From: Ixodes scapularis
Lineage: Eukaryota; Arthropoda; Arachnida; Ixodida; Ixodidae
Length of the DNA: 64,000 bases
Assembly (NCBI RefSeq): GCF_016920785.2
Contig: NW_024609846.1
Coordinates: 107,188,831-107,252,830 of the forward strand
Direction of reading: 5' to 3'
Shown here: positions 48,088-58,962 of the stretch, piece after piece
Layout: each line of letters starts with the position of its first letter
Position numbering within the stretch: the stretch's first letter is position 1
The notes under the pieces: generated by a model
Told to the model about the DNA's origin: nothing
Seen by the model: the letters and a program-made list of their open reading frames with translations, nothing else
The model's database searches: none
Made by a program: the position numbers and the translations under genes

Positions 48088-50367
48088 TCAGTTAATTTCC
48101 AGAAGATTGGGAACCTTACAAACAAACGAAGAGTTCTCGACATCCACTCGCACTGCCTTCCTCAAAAGTGCTGAAACAGCGACCATTTCGAGGGAAGAAA
48201 ACTCCCCAACTGCAATATGGGGAGCACCACAAAATGCTGCATCCTCAACTTCGAGTACCTCCACAATTAAACCGACTTCCTGTGCACTGTTAAGCCTGTA
48301 AGAAAAAATCGAACGAATAATGCCGAACTTTTCGCCTTGAAGAACTACAACAGTGTCATCGCTTCTTTGAGGACGTGAGTATTGAGCTGAATGGTACACA
48401 ACTCCTCCAGCGATGAATCTTAAGAAGACTGAAAGACATGAAGGAACTGTACCAAGGGCAGTGATAATGCATCGTTTTTCGGCATTACTGAACTTGGACA
48501 GCTGTGCTTGGCCCAAAAGAGTTACGCCAGAGACTGTGTCCCCCGAGTGGCACCTTTTCTCATCCTTGAAAAATGCAAGGGATCTCTTCATTACATCCGT
48601 TCCTTTAGTTAAGACATAAAAATTTACAGACTGTTTAAGTATAGCTTTGTGTAACACCTGCATAGCTACTCCACGGTTGCCTTTGATAGATTTAACCAAA
48701 ACGCCATTGTACGACTCAAAGCAGAAGGCCGAATGGGTCCACAAAGGCCCCCAACGAAAAACATCCTTTGCCAAGTGCTGGAGTAAGTGGACGTTGAAAA
48801 CCATGTTGATGTCCCCATATAGCATATTGTATTTGATCACAAATTCCGTTAACAAAATTTGGGCCATGTTGATGTCGTCCCCTGTAAGTGTGTCCTGAAT
48901 TAGGCAAAAAATGGAGTGTACAAGAAGAGCGAGGTGCCCAAGGAAGGGTTCTGGCAAAATGCCATAGAGGACCGGCAACGAATAATACAGAAGCCACGAC
49001 CGGTACTCTTGTGCCTTCCAAAGCTTTCGTTCACTGACCCCCCGGGGAAACCTGCCGAGCTTAGAAGGAGGCTTGATGGCCTTCATTCTGCGATCTACTA
49101 GCCTCACGGTTGCCGGATCTCCAAGATAAAACCCCCCTCCGGTGTTGCTGTCGAACCACAAGCTCAAAAGTGTACGAGACACGCCGAGGAGGACGGCATG
49201 CATGTAGTCTGGAACAAAGGATTCAATAACGTTAAAAAATGGCAAGTTGAGCAATGCAGACGGACCCTTAAACCCTTTGCAAATAACACCATGTGATGCA
49301 GCTTCACGCATGTCACGGATTGCACTTTTCGATTGTCTGTCATCAGCTACCTCTGCAGAGACCGTATAGCGAATTGACCTGTTAACGAGAGATCCAGGGT
49401 GCAGGCACCAACCGCAACCAAAATAAGAATTGAATTGCATCATATTTTGTAACAAAGGACGGGCCACCGAATCCACACTGCAGCATACTGCGAAAGCCTT
49501 ACTTAGCACCTCAGTGCCGTTGCGCTTCCATACAAACCCCTGATCACACAGAACCTTACACTGTTGCACAAAGCTTTTCATGTACAGCTCCATTGGAGGG
49601 TGATTCTTTCCGAACCACACACTAGAAAGGATGACATTCCTAAACCTCTCAAAGACCGGGAGTTCATTTATAATAAGTTGAAGTGGCCAGATAGAGCAAT
49701 TTTTACTTTTAAAGACTGGGCACCCATCTGTGTTAAAGGTAAAAGAAATGTTATTGGGATTTCCGAGAACTGAGAATTTTTTACATAAGTCCTTGTACAT
49801 ATGTCCATCACATATGTCAGAAAATGTGTTGTTTGGTCGATTAAACCTTGTAGTTAAGAAGCTGTGATCAGAAAAACTCTCTAGAACACTTTTCAGCTGA
49901 GACGCTAATGAGGCTGTCAAAAAAAAACCAGATCCATCAGATTTCCTAACGTCAAACAACTTTTTACAAATCCGGCACTTCTGTATGTCCTTCTGAACAG
50001 TGGAGGTCAATTCAACAGAACAAGATAAACAATAATAAACGAGATCGAAATTCTTACAGAAGTTTAGAGACTTCTCAAACATATAGAGGGAGCTAGGCAC
50101 AACCGGCCTTCCAAACAAGGTGTTTACCAGAAAAAAGGCGTCCTTCAACCCAGTCATTGAAAGCCCGCTGCGGATTACAAACAAAATAATCAAAATGAGG
50201 GCTTCCGCTTTAGTCACCCCCCCACTACAAACACGTTCATCATTGGATGGCACACTTCCTTCCATTCCACAGACAGGCTCCTCATCGGAGGCGTCATGGA
50301 ATGTGTCGTCCTCACTTGACTCTTCTGAATCGAAGTCGTCTTCTGAAGATTCAGACAAGGAGGAATC
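48088..50367 (-). CDS. CACTA/EnSpm-type transposase, main (last) exon
   Basis: 759 uninterrupted codons from an acceptor (ttgttgcacag|GATTCC at 50367) to TGA at 48088-48090. There is no in-frame ATG at the start (reads DSSLSESSEDDF), so the frame must be entered by splicing. Counting from that Leu as 1: acidic tail 1-30; Cys pairs 110/113 and 128/131 (zinc-ribbon-like); FNTDGCPVF with Asp211; WPLQLIINELP; DSVARPLLQ with Asp296; GCGWC; DYMHAVLLGV with Asp384; HLLQHLAKDVFRWGPLW; and FESYNG with Glu548. The T-D-G, D-x-MH-x3-LGV and H-L...GPL...FE-x-x-NG blocks are those of TNP2/DUF4218-type CACTA transposases, DNA cut-and-paste enzymes acting in the nucleus. All likely DDE residues are present, unusual beside the decayed elements around it. 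It could be a recent transposon or a domesticated gene. Confidence 0.85.
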   Translation of the reverse strand, partial: DSSLSESSEDDFDSEESSEDDTFHDASDEEPVCGMEGSVPSNDERVCSGGVTKAEALILIILFVIRSGLSMTGLKDAFFLVNTLFGRPVVPSSLYMFEKSLNFCKNFDLVYYCLSCSVELTSTVQKDIQKCRICKKLFDVRKSDGSGFFLTASLASQLKSVLESFSDHSFLTTRFNRPNNTFSDICDGHMYKDLCKKFSVLGNPNNISFTFNTDGCPVFKSKNCSIWPLQLIINELPVFERFRNVILSSVWFGKNHPPMELYMKSFVQQCKVLCDQGFVWKRNGTEVLSKAFAVCCSVDSVARPLLQNMMQFNSYFGCGWCLHPGSLVNRSIRYTVSAEVADDRQSKSAIRDMREAASHGVICKGFKGPSALLNLPFFNVIESFVPDYMHAVLLGVSRTLLSLWFDSNTGGGFYLGDPATVRLVDRRMKAIKPPSKLGRFPRGVSERKLWKAQEYRSWLLYYSLPVLYGILPEPFLGHLALLVHSIFCLIQDTLTGDDINMAQILLTEFVIKYNMLYGDINMVFNVHLLQHLAKDVFRWGPLWTHSAFCFESYNGVLVKSIKGNRGVAMQVLHKAILKQSVNFYVLTKGTDVMKRSLAFFKDEKRCHSGDTVSGVTLLGQAQLSKFSNAEKRCIITALGTVPSCLSVFLRFIAGGVVYHSAQYSRPQRSDDTVVVLQGEKFGIIRSIFSYRLNSAQEVGLIVEVLEVEDAAFCGAPHIAVGEFSSLEMVAVSALLRKAVRVDVENSSFVCKVPNLLEIN

Positions 50368-50855
50368 CTGTGCAACAAAAATGACATGAATTTATAAAGC
50401 CAAATATAGCACAATTTCACAAAATCAACAAACAGTCCTTGCTTTAGAGGACACTGCTATACCAGAAATGTGCAATCAAACAGAGCAATAGACGATTAGC
50501 AAAATTCCCAAGCACCGAGGAGAGTGCAGTGAATGTAGCCACACGCACCCGAGAAATCTTTTCAGGTGCCTTTTAAGAAGGGAGAGGCATGTTCAATAGT
50601 TCAGTTTGCTGGTTTCTCTAAAAACAAATCTGGAAATGAAGATGCATTTTCAGCCACTTTCTTTTGAAAATGCTCCAACTTTTTACTAATTAATACCTCA
50701 TTACCTAATTAGGTCAGAAACACTACTACAGCAAGTTTAACTGCTTTCTGTTTATACACGCACTGTTTTTCTTGGTTTCAAATTCAACATAAACCAGCCA
50801 TAAATAAGAAATGTTACAAAAAGCCTTTTTGTTTGGGTTTTAACTTTTTAACTAC

Positions 50856-50918
50856 ACTCAACGTTGTGTTGTCCACCGGGTCATCTGGCTGGGTGCTGGA
50901 GTACTCAGTTTCCTGAGA
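50856..50918 (-). CDS. Transposase-like gene, putative exon 4
   Basis: Acceptor 'tttttgttttcag' then TCTCAGGAAACT..., reading SQETEYSSTQPDDPVDNTT in phase 0, the same Ser/Pro/acidic style as the neighbouring exons. The 5' splice site is uncertain: 'gtagtt' at 50855 keeps phase 0 (63 nt), while 'gttgag' would give 56 nt and shift the frame. Confidence 0.5.
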
Positions 50919-52219
50919 CTGAAAACAAAAACTTCCAATGTAAGCAGGGTGCACATATAACCTCTATGTACATCATATAAATCTCCAATGAAGACTTTCT
51001 TGGATAACAACATAAATTGAGAGCACGAAACTTTCCAGAATGAATTTACGGCTGACAAAGATATCCGAATTTCAGTATTAATGCATGTCTGCCCATGTGT
51101 TTGACACCGTGTCTAACATATCAGGGAATATATTGTGTGCCAATAACTGAGCAAGTGAAAATATCAAAGGGGCACTAAGAGGTTATTGAGAGTGTCTATC
51201 CATAGGGATAACTCATTCTATTTAATCTAAGCATCCTAAAAATCTAAAGATCACAACCATGCCGAGCCTATTTTCCTATTAAGAATGCGATCAGTTTGCG
51301 AAATGCCCCTTTTTTTAATTTTTGCTGAACACAAAGGGGTGGTGCCAGTGCATTTGAACAAAGCTGAATGACAAAGGTGCTAGTCAGCCAATCATGAGTG
51401 ATGGTTCCCTCGCAGATTGACCCAAACAGGAAGTCAACACGCAGGCATATTAGAGCGTTAATGTTCCACAGACCATAAGAAATTCCAGACGGAACCCACT
51501 GGCACGAGAAAGAAAATGTCTTCCACAAGTGTTGCAAGTGAATTTTTCGGGAAGCAGACGAGCAGACACATCGCTCCCGCACAAAAAGGCAAGGGGAAAC
51601 TTAGTTTGCAGCAGTGTCTAAATAGCGAACACATGTTAACTTGCACCCCCCTACTACATAATACAACAAAAACATGCATCTTAAAAAAAAGTCTTCAGTG
51701 CCCTTTTAATCACTTCATGAGTTAATTATAAAAGGTTGCTTTTAGCCTTCAAAAATATTACAAAGCAATATGGTTACCATTTTAGTGATATGAGAAGGCT
51801 ATTGTGGACTGCTTGCGCGTAGATTTAGTAGGATATGATGTGATGCGTAGATTTTCTGTGTGATGCATAGATTCAGTAGGAGTGATTTGGCGTGCGTTTC
51901 CACAAACACCCTGTATAACCACCACCATGAATGCTGCGGGGACGCATGGAATCACTAGAGCATAGTTATGCAGGTGGCCACATTTGCCCTCACTCTAAAT
52001 GCGCCAAGAGTTGATGACCAAGATGCCGAGCATCAACAAAATGTGGATGCAAGGGGAACCAATTCCTGTTATGTGATGCCAAAGCCACTTTTGCTGCCTA
52101 TATTTGCAGGGTCAGTAGGGTCCGACTCATCTGGGGCTCTCAGTATTAACAAGATACCACTTTTATCATCAGTGCCCAAAGGTGCACTTTTAAATGAGCC
52201 AATTCTGAAAAATACGTAC

Positions 52220-52273
52220 TAGCAGTGGGGCTTGGTTAGAGGTCCCAGGTTCCTGGGAAGCAGATGAGGGTTC
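52220..52273 (-). CDS. Transposase-like gene, exon 3 (54 nt, duplicate of exon 2)
   Basis: tttattccag|...|gtacgt, phase 0-0, encoding EPSSASQEPGTSNQAPLL. It aligns codon for codon with exon 2 (54491-54544). About 50 nt of the downstream intron are also shared ('gtacgtattttt', then 'aaaagt.cacctttgg'). Confidence 0.65.
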
Positions 52274-52279
52274 CTGGAA

Positions 52280-54050
52280 TAAAAAAAAGTGATTGCTTCA
52301 CTAAGGGAATCTATTCCATGAAATAGCAAGCACCTTGGTACACACAATATTTGAGGTATCTTGAAAAACTCAAGTGCAATTGAATCCTTCCCACAGTATG
52401 GGTTGCCGGGCTTTGCCTGTGCATGCTCTTTGTTCCGGAGGTCTCCAGTTGACGCCGGACTGCCGACTAGAAAAGCATGGCTTTAATATACAGAGCACTC
52501 CACTGCGGTCGTCAAATGTGATTGGGAGTGGGATCATGCTCAGTGCCACAAGCCATTCTTCCTTGCAGTGTCTTTTACCTTGAATCTTCTACTTTCGATT
52601 GTTGCAATAAGTGCGCCAGGCACATAGCAGGGGGGAAAGGCGGGGGAGGCAGGCTCCCCCCCCCCCCATCTATAGCAAAATTTTCAGTTTTGCTGGGACC
52701 TCCTCTCTCCCATCTTTGGCGGTTTACCATGAGCGGGATCCCGCCCTCAAAATAAAATCCTGCCTGCGTGCCTGAAGAGCGCACTTGTCTTGCTAGCAGT
52801 GGCGTAACGAGGGTCAGCGGCACCTGCGGCGGTAGTACGCCGCAACACCCTCCGCTCTCGCGTGGCCCGCTGCGACAGCCCCCCGAGCGCTGCACCCAGG
52901 GCGGCCGACACCCCCCGTTCCCCCTTGTGACGCCACTGCTTGCTAGAGCTGTTTAATGATCTACTTTTCAATAAAAATGAATGTTAAGTTTTCTCCTCAA
53001 ATATTTGTTCTCATTTCTATTTTTTTTTTCTTGCATGAAAACAAAAATCGTTACAAATTATTCTTTTTTTGTTTTGGAGTCTAACCAGAACGGAACATTT
53101 TTGTATGAAATGAAACTGAAACCAAACAACAAAAATCTTTTTGTTCCAACACCCTGCCTGTCCATATCACAAGAGTGACCAGACTACAACGAACTTCCAA
53201 GACCCTAATCAACAGCAGCCCCCAAGCGCGACAACGGTAGAAGGGGGCGAGCACAACAAAGAACCTTGCTGCATCTATTATCGACCTCACCTAATCAGCT
53301 TAGCTTAAGAAAAGCGTGACTGGTGTAGCGCTCAACTGTAAAAGAAGTACGCTTTTGCTATTCAGCAAGTCTGTGTGGTGATCCAAAGTGCAATGCCACT
53401 CGCCTCCTCACTCGGCTAAAGTGTTTTAAGCATAAAATATATCTTCATATTTCATGTGACCTTGGCTGCTGCGTGAAAAGCAAGGGGACATCAACACATC
53501 AAGAAAATGTACTCGTTCCTCTTGATCGAAAGATCTGCATTATCACAAAATGCGCAAAACAGTTGGCAGTGCAGGTGTGCTTGACATGCCTACCAGCATT
53601 GGGTAGCTTGCATGAGGTGCTAGCACTGGTGCCACAGGACGCATGTCAGGTAAAATGCATACTAATCTCCAATGTGAGTTTGCAGCCTCATCAGAGCTGC
53701 CAAGGGTTTGGCAAGCTAGGCTACTATATGAGGGGAGTATGCTGGCAGCCGAGACAACTGCTTCCTGCTCTCAGCGTGAAACGCCACTCCACTTTTAGAA
53801 AATGGTGCTCGGTTGTGGGCGTTTCAGACGCTGGGTCAAGGTGTGCATCTGTTTAGCCATAGTGAGGGTGACCGTGGCTTGTGAGCCACGCTGAAATTGA
53901 CTGTACAACCTCCTCCGAGTTCGCCCGAAAGGGCTCTGTGGCCAGGCAGCCAGGCCCGCACCGCTGCACCTCGCCGGGCCGCTGCAAGCACTGCGCCGCC
54001 ATACAGAGGGCTTCTCTGGTGGTGGTTTTTGCAACCACGCCGCACGAGAG
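52280..54050. other. Intron 2 sequence, no other gene supported
   Basis: Contains a C-rich/G-rich patch at 52630-52670, GC-rich DNA at 52790-52930 and 53880-54050, and plus-strand frames without recognisable motifs. The 53473-53856 frame lacks an ATG start and is rated as chance. Confidence 0.35.
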
Positions 54051-54140
54051 CCAATGGGTGCCTCGTCCCTTGATGATGTGCACCAGCCAATAAGAGAGTA
54101 ATCCATCAGAGGTTGGCTTCATTTCGCTCCTTTTATAAAG
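54051..54140 (+). promoter_or_regulatory. Promoter-like CCAAT/CCAAT/TATA arrangement
   Basis: CCAAT at 54051-54055 and 54087-54091, then TATAAAG at 54134-54140, downstream of a CpG-rich block (53930-54050). The spacing (second CCAAT about 43 bp before the TATA box) is typical of an RNA polymerase II promoter pointing right. No clear gene follows. An AATAAA-like 'aataataaag' at 54301-54310 would end a transcript of only ~140 nt. It lies antisense inside the transposase-like gene and may belong to a repeat family. Confidence 0.35.
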
Positions 54141-54490
54141 GTGAATTTATCTGCCATTTTGCGTGGCTTTTTGCACGGCTTCAAAGCTGGGATGCTTCAG
54201 GTTGTGGTTTCGCTTCGCTCCATTGGGACAGGGGAATTTAGGAGCTGTTTGGCGCAGCTGACGACGTCGGCTCGCTCCATCGGACTGTTAATGCTTTTGC
54301 AATAATAAAGATTCAAGGCTGAGGTCTGGTTTTCTCGAGTGCCTAATATCTTGACAAGTCTTACATTAAAAGAACATTTTTTTTTATCAGACCGGCTTGT
54401 TTTTTGTTTTGTTTTTTGTGAGAAGATGGGGCGAAAGTATGAATGTACCAAAGGTTTACTTTTGAATTAACCAACCGAAAAAATACATAC

Positions 54491-54544
54491 CAGCAGTGGT
54501 GCTTGGTTAGGGGTCCCAGGTACCTGGGAGAGAGGTGAGCTGTC
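54491..54544 (-). CDS. Transposase-like gene, exon 2 (54 nt)
   Basis: tttattccag|...|gtatgt, phase 0-0, encoding DSSPLSQVPGTPNQAPLL. Codon alignment with exon 3 keeps SQ-PGT-NQAPLL. The first residues, DSS, recall the start of the main exon (DSSLSESS). Confidence 0.65.
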
Positions 54545-54913
54545 CTGGAATAAAATCGTAACAGCACCTCATTAACCAGAGCGCTGGCTAGGCCAATTTT
54601 CGGCCAATTTCGTCATAATCTTTTTTGGGCACGAGCATTTGAACCTCTTGGATAATGTCTACTTTCTTTTGGCCATTTGTATGACTATCAGAGATAGAAG
54701 TACTTTGCGATAAAGAGTAACTGCCACATTCATTTGGACAAAGTCTGAAAATTGGTTTATGTCCTCATTGAACCATGCAAACCAAACTTGCACCGGAGGT
54801 GTCCAGGGATCCGTGTCATGGCGACCAGAAGTCGCTTAATAAAAACTTGCACAGCTATACACGCTTGCAGGCGTGGCCTTTGGGCACCGCTAAAACCAAT
54901 GAATAAGCTTCAT

Positions 54914-55083
54914 TTCAGAGTAGCGAAACTAAGGTATGGTGACTCGGCAGTTACTAGTGAAGCAGAGTAGCGGCAGCCATTTTGTTACCTAAGCTTTAGA
55001 GGCGTTAGAGTAGCTGCACTAAGTATGGTGGCTAGAGAGATGCTAGTGAAGCAGAGTAGTGGCGAGCATTTGGTTGCCTGGCG
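54914..55083 (+). repeat. Two tandem ~85-bp repeats
   Basis: 'agagtagc..cactaagg.tatggtg.ct', 'tactagtgaagcagagtag.ggc' and 'catt.tgttgcct' occur at 54914-55007 and 55009-55083 with moderate divergence. Confidence 0.55.
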
Positions 55084-55089
55084 GTAAAC

Positions 55090-56540
55090 AGAAAAGAGCA
55101 TTGATGCATAAAAGCGTACTCCCTTTAGTAACAGTAGGCGCCGCCACCTCGCTTGTTGGGGTGTGCATGGCATGCCCCGAAGCGCACCCCAGCTAGTAAG
55201 ACGGTGGCACCAACAGGCCATGCTTGTTAAGTGTGTACACCAAAGTAGTTTTAGTAATGTTGGCTGGTGCATACACTCGAAGAAAACCAGGCATGCTAAT
55301 TTCATAAGTGAGAAAATAATATTGAAAGCATGGCCGGGACACTCAAAATCAGGCAATTTAGTATAAAAATGTTCTTGGCTAAGGAACCGCACTGGAATGC
55401 TTGACAGGAGCACCCTTGTAGGGGGCTTTAAAGGGACTGTCCAACTATTTTCTCACTTTCGCCATATACTGTATAGAAAGAATCCTTGAGACTCATAATA
55501 AGCGAAAAGAGTGTTAGTGCTTCTATCTGCATATTAGCAGAAGTTGAAAAAAAATTAAGAAAAAATATTACTTTTCACCCCCTCAACTCGCATGCCCGAT
55601 CAAGCGGCCACCCGATCTCGTGACATGCTTTTATGCCCCCCTGTTCGTCACAGCCATGCGCTAGGTTTGGCAATGTAAAGGACACGTGCTCTGCCAGGAC
55701 ATTGTTAGATTTTGGTTATTTCCCTCATCGCAATGATTGGACATAAGCTCTAACCCATATCTCTACACAGACTATCGTTGTTCCAGAGCCTGAGCAGTGT
55801 AATGACGCACTGCTCATGCCCAACCCACAAGATGCATTCGGCTGGGGGCCCTTGGGGCTGACGCCATGGCTCCACCACACCCCATTTACAGGGCAGTGGA
55901 AGCTACATGCACATGATCGTAGCTTTGAAGCGGGCTTTTCTGGAGCGAGTGCTTGCTTTAGGGGGAAACATTTCTAAGCAAGGAGTGTGGGCTAGCTCGC
56001 GCTTATGGCCTTCGCTGTGCTGACACCTGAAGGGTGAACAAGATACCCTGTGACTACGCAACCCTATGGCCCTGGACCGCGTAACCAAGTTTCGCGAAGG
56101 CAAGAAGAAAATATATGTTTTACTCTTGAGCTTATACAGCAACAACGAAACTTCTGGCTCAGTGCATTACATTGGACTATACTTGCAGAATGTATGGAAA
56201 AGCGAACTGAAAATGTTGCATATCCCCCTTAACGCTCGGCACCCCCTACTTCGTCTCACCCTAGCATGGGCTAACCGGAGAAGCCGTGCTAGCGCGAGAC
56301 AGCCTGACCCCGACTGACGCTCGCGCCGCACGACTGCAGTGCAGCCGCCCAGGCGTCATTCAAAACGATTATCTCCCTCTTCAGGCACGTGCGGTCAACA
56401 ATAGGTCATGCTAAGATGAGCCGAACAATAAACCTTTCCATACCAGCGTCTCAGGGAGCATTCATTGCCGTGTCTGTGCATTTCGCACGAGCATTCTCTG
56501 GCACGCCCCAGTGTTAAGCACGCGCTCGGTGGTCTGATCG
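55090..56540. other. Intron 1 sequence, no gene supported
   Basis: No splice-bounded frame or repeat recognised. Confidence 0.35.
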
Positions 56541-56548
56541 AGCCCATG

Positions 56549-56618
56549 TGGACTGTGACATTTGTAAACAGCGGCATCGTCTGTAGACGATTCCAATGTT
56601 TACAAATGTCACAGTCCA
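56549..56618. repeat. Perfect 22-bp stem with nested inner stem (miRNA-like hairpin)
   Basis: 56549-56570 and 56597-56618 are exact reverse complements. The 26-nt middle holds a second stem, atcgtc/gacgat, with loop tgta. It sits in intron 1 of the transposase-like gene. Length and shape suit a pre-miRNA or a tiny fold-back repeat; nothing in the sequence decides between them. Confidence 0.6.
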
Positions 56619-56795
56619 GACGTGCTGACTAACAGTCCAGCCCGTGCGTGTTCGTCGCTTGGAAAAGCGAGCAGAGCACGCGCCATACGCACGAACGCTG
56701 CAAATGGCACCGACTTAAGCTCTTTATCGGAAAGATCGATAGACGCTGACGTAAAGCGTCTAACAATGTGCAAGGCAAGCGCGTGCAGCTCGTGT

Positions 56796-56837
56796 AACTA
56801 TACTCGCTGCTAGCCCAACTATACTCGCTGCTAGCCC
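56796..56837 (+). repeat. Exact 21-bp tandem duplication
   Basis: 'aactatactcgctgctagcc' plus c occurs twice back to back. Confidence 0.9.
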
Positions 56838-56899
56838 TTGGTAATTGGGAAATTTACCAAATCGTCTATTCATATCTTCCGCGAACGATTCTAACTTAC

Positions 56900-57025
56900 G
56901 GGTTCATCGGTTTCATCCGCAGTACCATCGTAGTTTTTCTTCATTTGCTTGCGCCAGGCAGTTGCTTTCGGTAGCACAAATTCATTTCCAGGCTCCAAGT
57001 ACTGCTTCCGCTTCGTGCCAGACAT
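56900..57025 (-). CDS. Transposase-like gene, exon 1 with start codon
   Basis: ATG at 57025 with A at -3 (gtcaacATGT); 42 codons end at a perfect donor, CCC|gtaagt (56899). The peptide MSGTKRKQYLEPGNEFVLPK... continues WRKQMKKNYDGTADETDEP: basic, then acidic, phase 0 at its end. It is the only good ATG-plus-donor exon upstream of the phase-0 exons at 54491, 52220 and 50856. Joining them yields a product of about 860 residues. The grouping is inferred from phase, strand and composition; transcript data are needed. Confidence 0.6.
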
Positions 57026-58560
57026 GTTGACCCGATCAAAGCCTTTAGCTACTCAAATGAAACGAAGAGACACCAGCAATCATCCACAGACCCGGTGACA
57101 ACAACTGGCACCATGTGCGTACGCCGGATCGGATCGGATTGGATTGGATAACATATGAGACAATTTCTTCTTGGCGGTAAAAATTGGTAAAATGCAGGCA
57201 TTCCAAGCCAGCAAAAGCAGCAAATATTATTTAAACAACCTAGAGCGATAATTTAATAAAAAAAATTAAGTATCACAAAATATTTAGTTGACAAAATGGA
57301 CATTCAGTATACGGGAAGGCATTTACTTCATCGTACGATGTTTTAGCGAACGAAAACGAAACCAGACCAAGTCGTCTGCTTCTTGCGCAGGAGTTGCGTG
57401 GACATCAGATCGACGCTGAGCTCCGATTGGCTTTGACTGAAAGATTGTAGGCAGACCTCATTTCTAGGTACCTCGAGGTCTACCCACTATTATCTTTTAA
57501 TCAGCCAACAAGAGCTCGGCGTTCTGACATCACCGCAACCACTGTACAAGTAGAAGACAAGCTTGCACTCCGCACTGGCGAATGGCTCTGTGCTAGTAGC
57601 CTGGCTTGCCGAACCCTTGGCGGTGAACCCTAGGCGTGGCACCCTCGAACTTCATATTGCATTTATTTACCACGAGGGATATCAAAAGGTGGTCTGTCTT
57701 GATGACCGCTTAAGCGGACGAATGACCGCTTAAACGGTCATTCGCGGAAACGTCCATTCGCTCAAAGGATTTCTATTCGCTAAATAGTCGTTCGTTAAAA
57801 CACCATTCGCTCATATAGTTATGTTATGCACCTCAGTACGCACGAGCTACGTGATCACAAGGGCATGCTAGAGTTGGAAATAGTACGTAACGCATGTTAC
57901 AATCGAATGCGCCGATAAGTTTATTAAATAATCAATAAAACTATCTGATCAGGTTTCATCTGTTTACTTTCAAATAATTTCTAACGATTATTTCTTAAGT
58001 ATTCCTGCATGAGCCTTAGCTCCTAGGTTCCGGAGAATGGCCATGGAGATTTCACGCCCTCCATCTCGACATCAAAGCTTCAGCATAATTAAGTATGATC
58101 AATCGACTGATTTCTTATCCAAATGAGCTTATTAACAGAAAACGTATTACTGTATGGTGTGCGTTGAGTAGATGGCCTGTATATTTTACTTTATCGGGCG
58201 CCATGGTCCCTGTGTGCTCTCCGGCATACGTACCAGGCGTACTTACATCTTCGCGCTGCGGTCCTACGGTACCCAAAGAGGAAAGACACCGACAGCGTGA
58301 TAAGCGAACATGTTACTGTGACTTGTGGAGATGTCTACCGAATTCCGAGGATAGGATATATGTGTACAAAAGTGTTTGTCCAGAGCGATCCGATATTACA
58401 ACCCTAGCTGAGCATGTCGCATTTGATATCTTATTTGTCAATACAGAATGCTGGGCTAATTGGGATGTCAAGGGCATGGTAGCGCTTTAAGACGAGGACG
58501 AAGAAGGGACTAGAAAATTGGGTTGTGTGTATGTTTATACAGCTCGAGCTTGGTCTGCCT
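57026..58560. other. Upstream of the transposase-like gene; palindrome at 57719-57744
   Basis: A 'cggatcggatcggattggattggat' type run lies near 57124-57148. 'cgaatgaccg' / 'cggtcattcg' form an inverted pair (57719-57744), followed by several 'attcgct' words to 57815. The Cys-rich plus frame at 58095-58490 matches nothing I know. No TIR of the transposon could be fixed. Confidence 0.35.
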
Positions 58561-58564
58561 CAAC

Positions 58565-58850
58565 GGACGCGACGGGTCTCCCAGCTGTAGATGAGCAATT
58601 TAGCCAGTGCAGTACAACCGCTAGCCTGGGGTCTTTAACGTGCACCACGCAGTAGTGATACACGACCGCACGCCGGTACAATGCTCATATCCAGATCGAA
58701 ACGGCCGGAGGCGGGGATTCAAACCAGGATCCCTGGGTTCTGTAGCGCGAACTTTCGCTCCACGTGCTCCGAGCTGGTGTACGCTAGCCCACTCTGCCCA
58801 CTCTGCCACAAGCGCTGGCTGCAACTATTCATTCAGTTGCAGTTAGCGCT
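58565..58850 (-). repeat. tRNA-derived SINE
   Basis: On the minus strand: A-box-like TGGCAGAGTGGGC (about 58797-58809), B-box-like GGTTTGAATCCC (58715-58726), then a body ending 'cacgttaaagaccccaggc' (about 58622-58640). Order and spacing (about 75 nt between boxes) fit an RNA polymerase III promoter of a tRNA-derived SINE. Confidence 0.65.
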
Positions 58851-58962
58851 CGTGCGTGTCTAGGTCTCTTCTTCGTCCTCGTCTAAAAGCGCTACCATGC
58901 GCCCTCCATATGTTGACAAGAAAGCACTTTCGAAATCATAGACAGCTACATAAAACGTATAG

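Noticed and set aside
53473..53856. 127-codon plus-strand frame with many Cys
   Set aside because: No ATG start, no family pattern; the C-rich look comes from chance tgt/tgc codons in mixed DNA. A vague THAP-like ending could not be supported.
58095..58490. 131-codon Cys-containing plus frame
   Set aside because: No signal peptide, regular Cys spacing or splice sites; not recognised.
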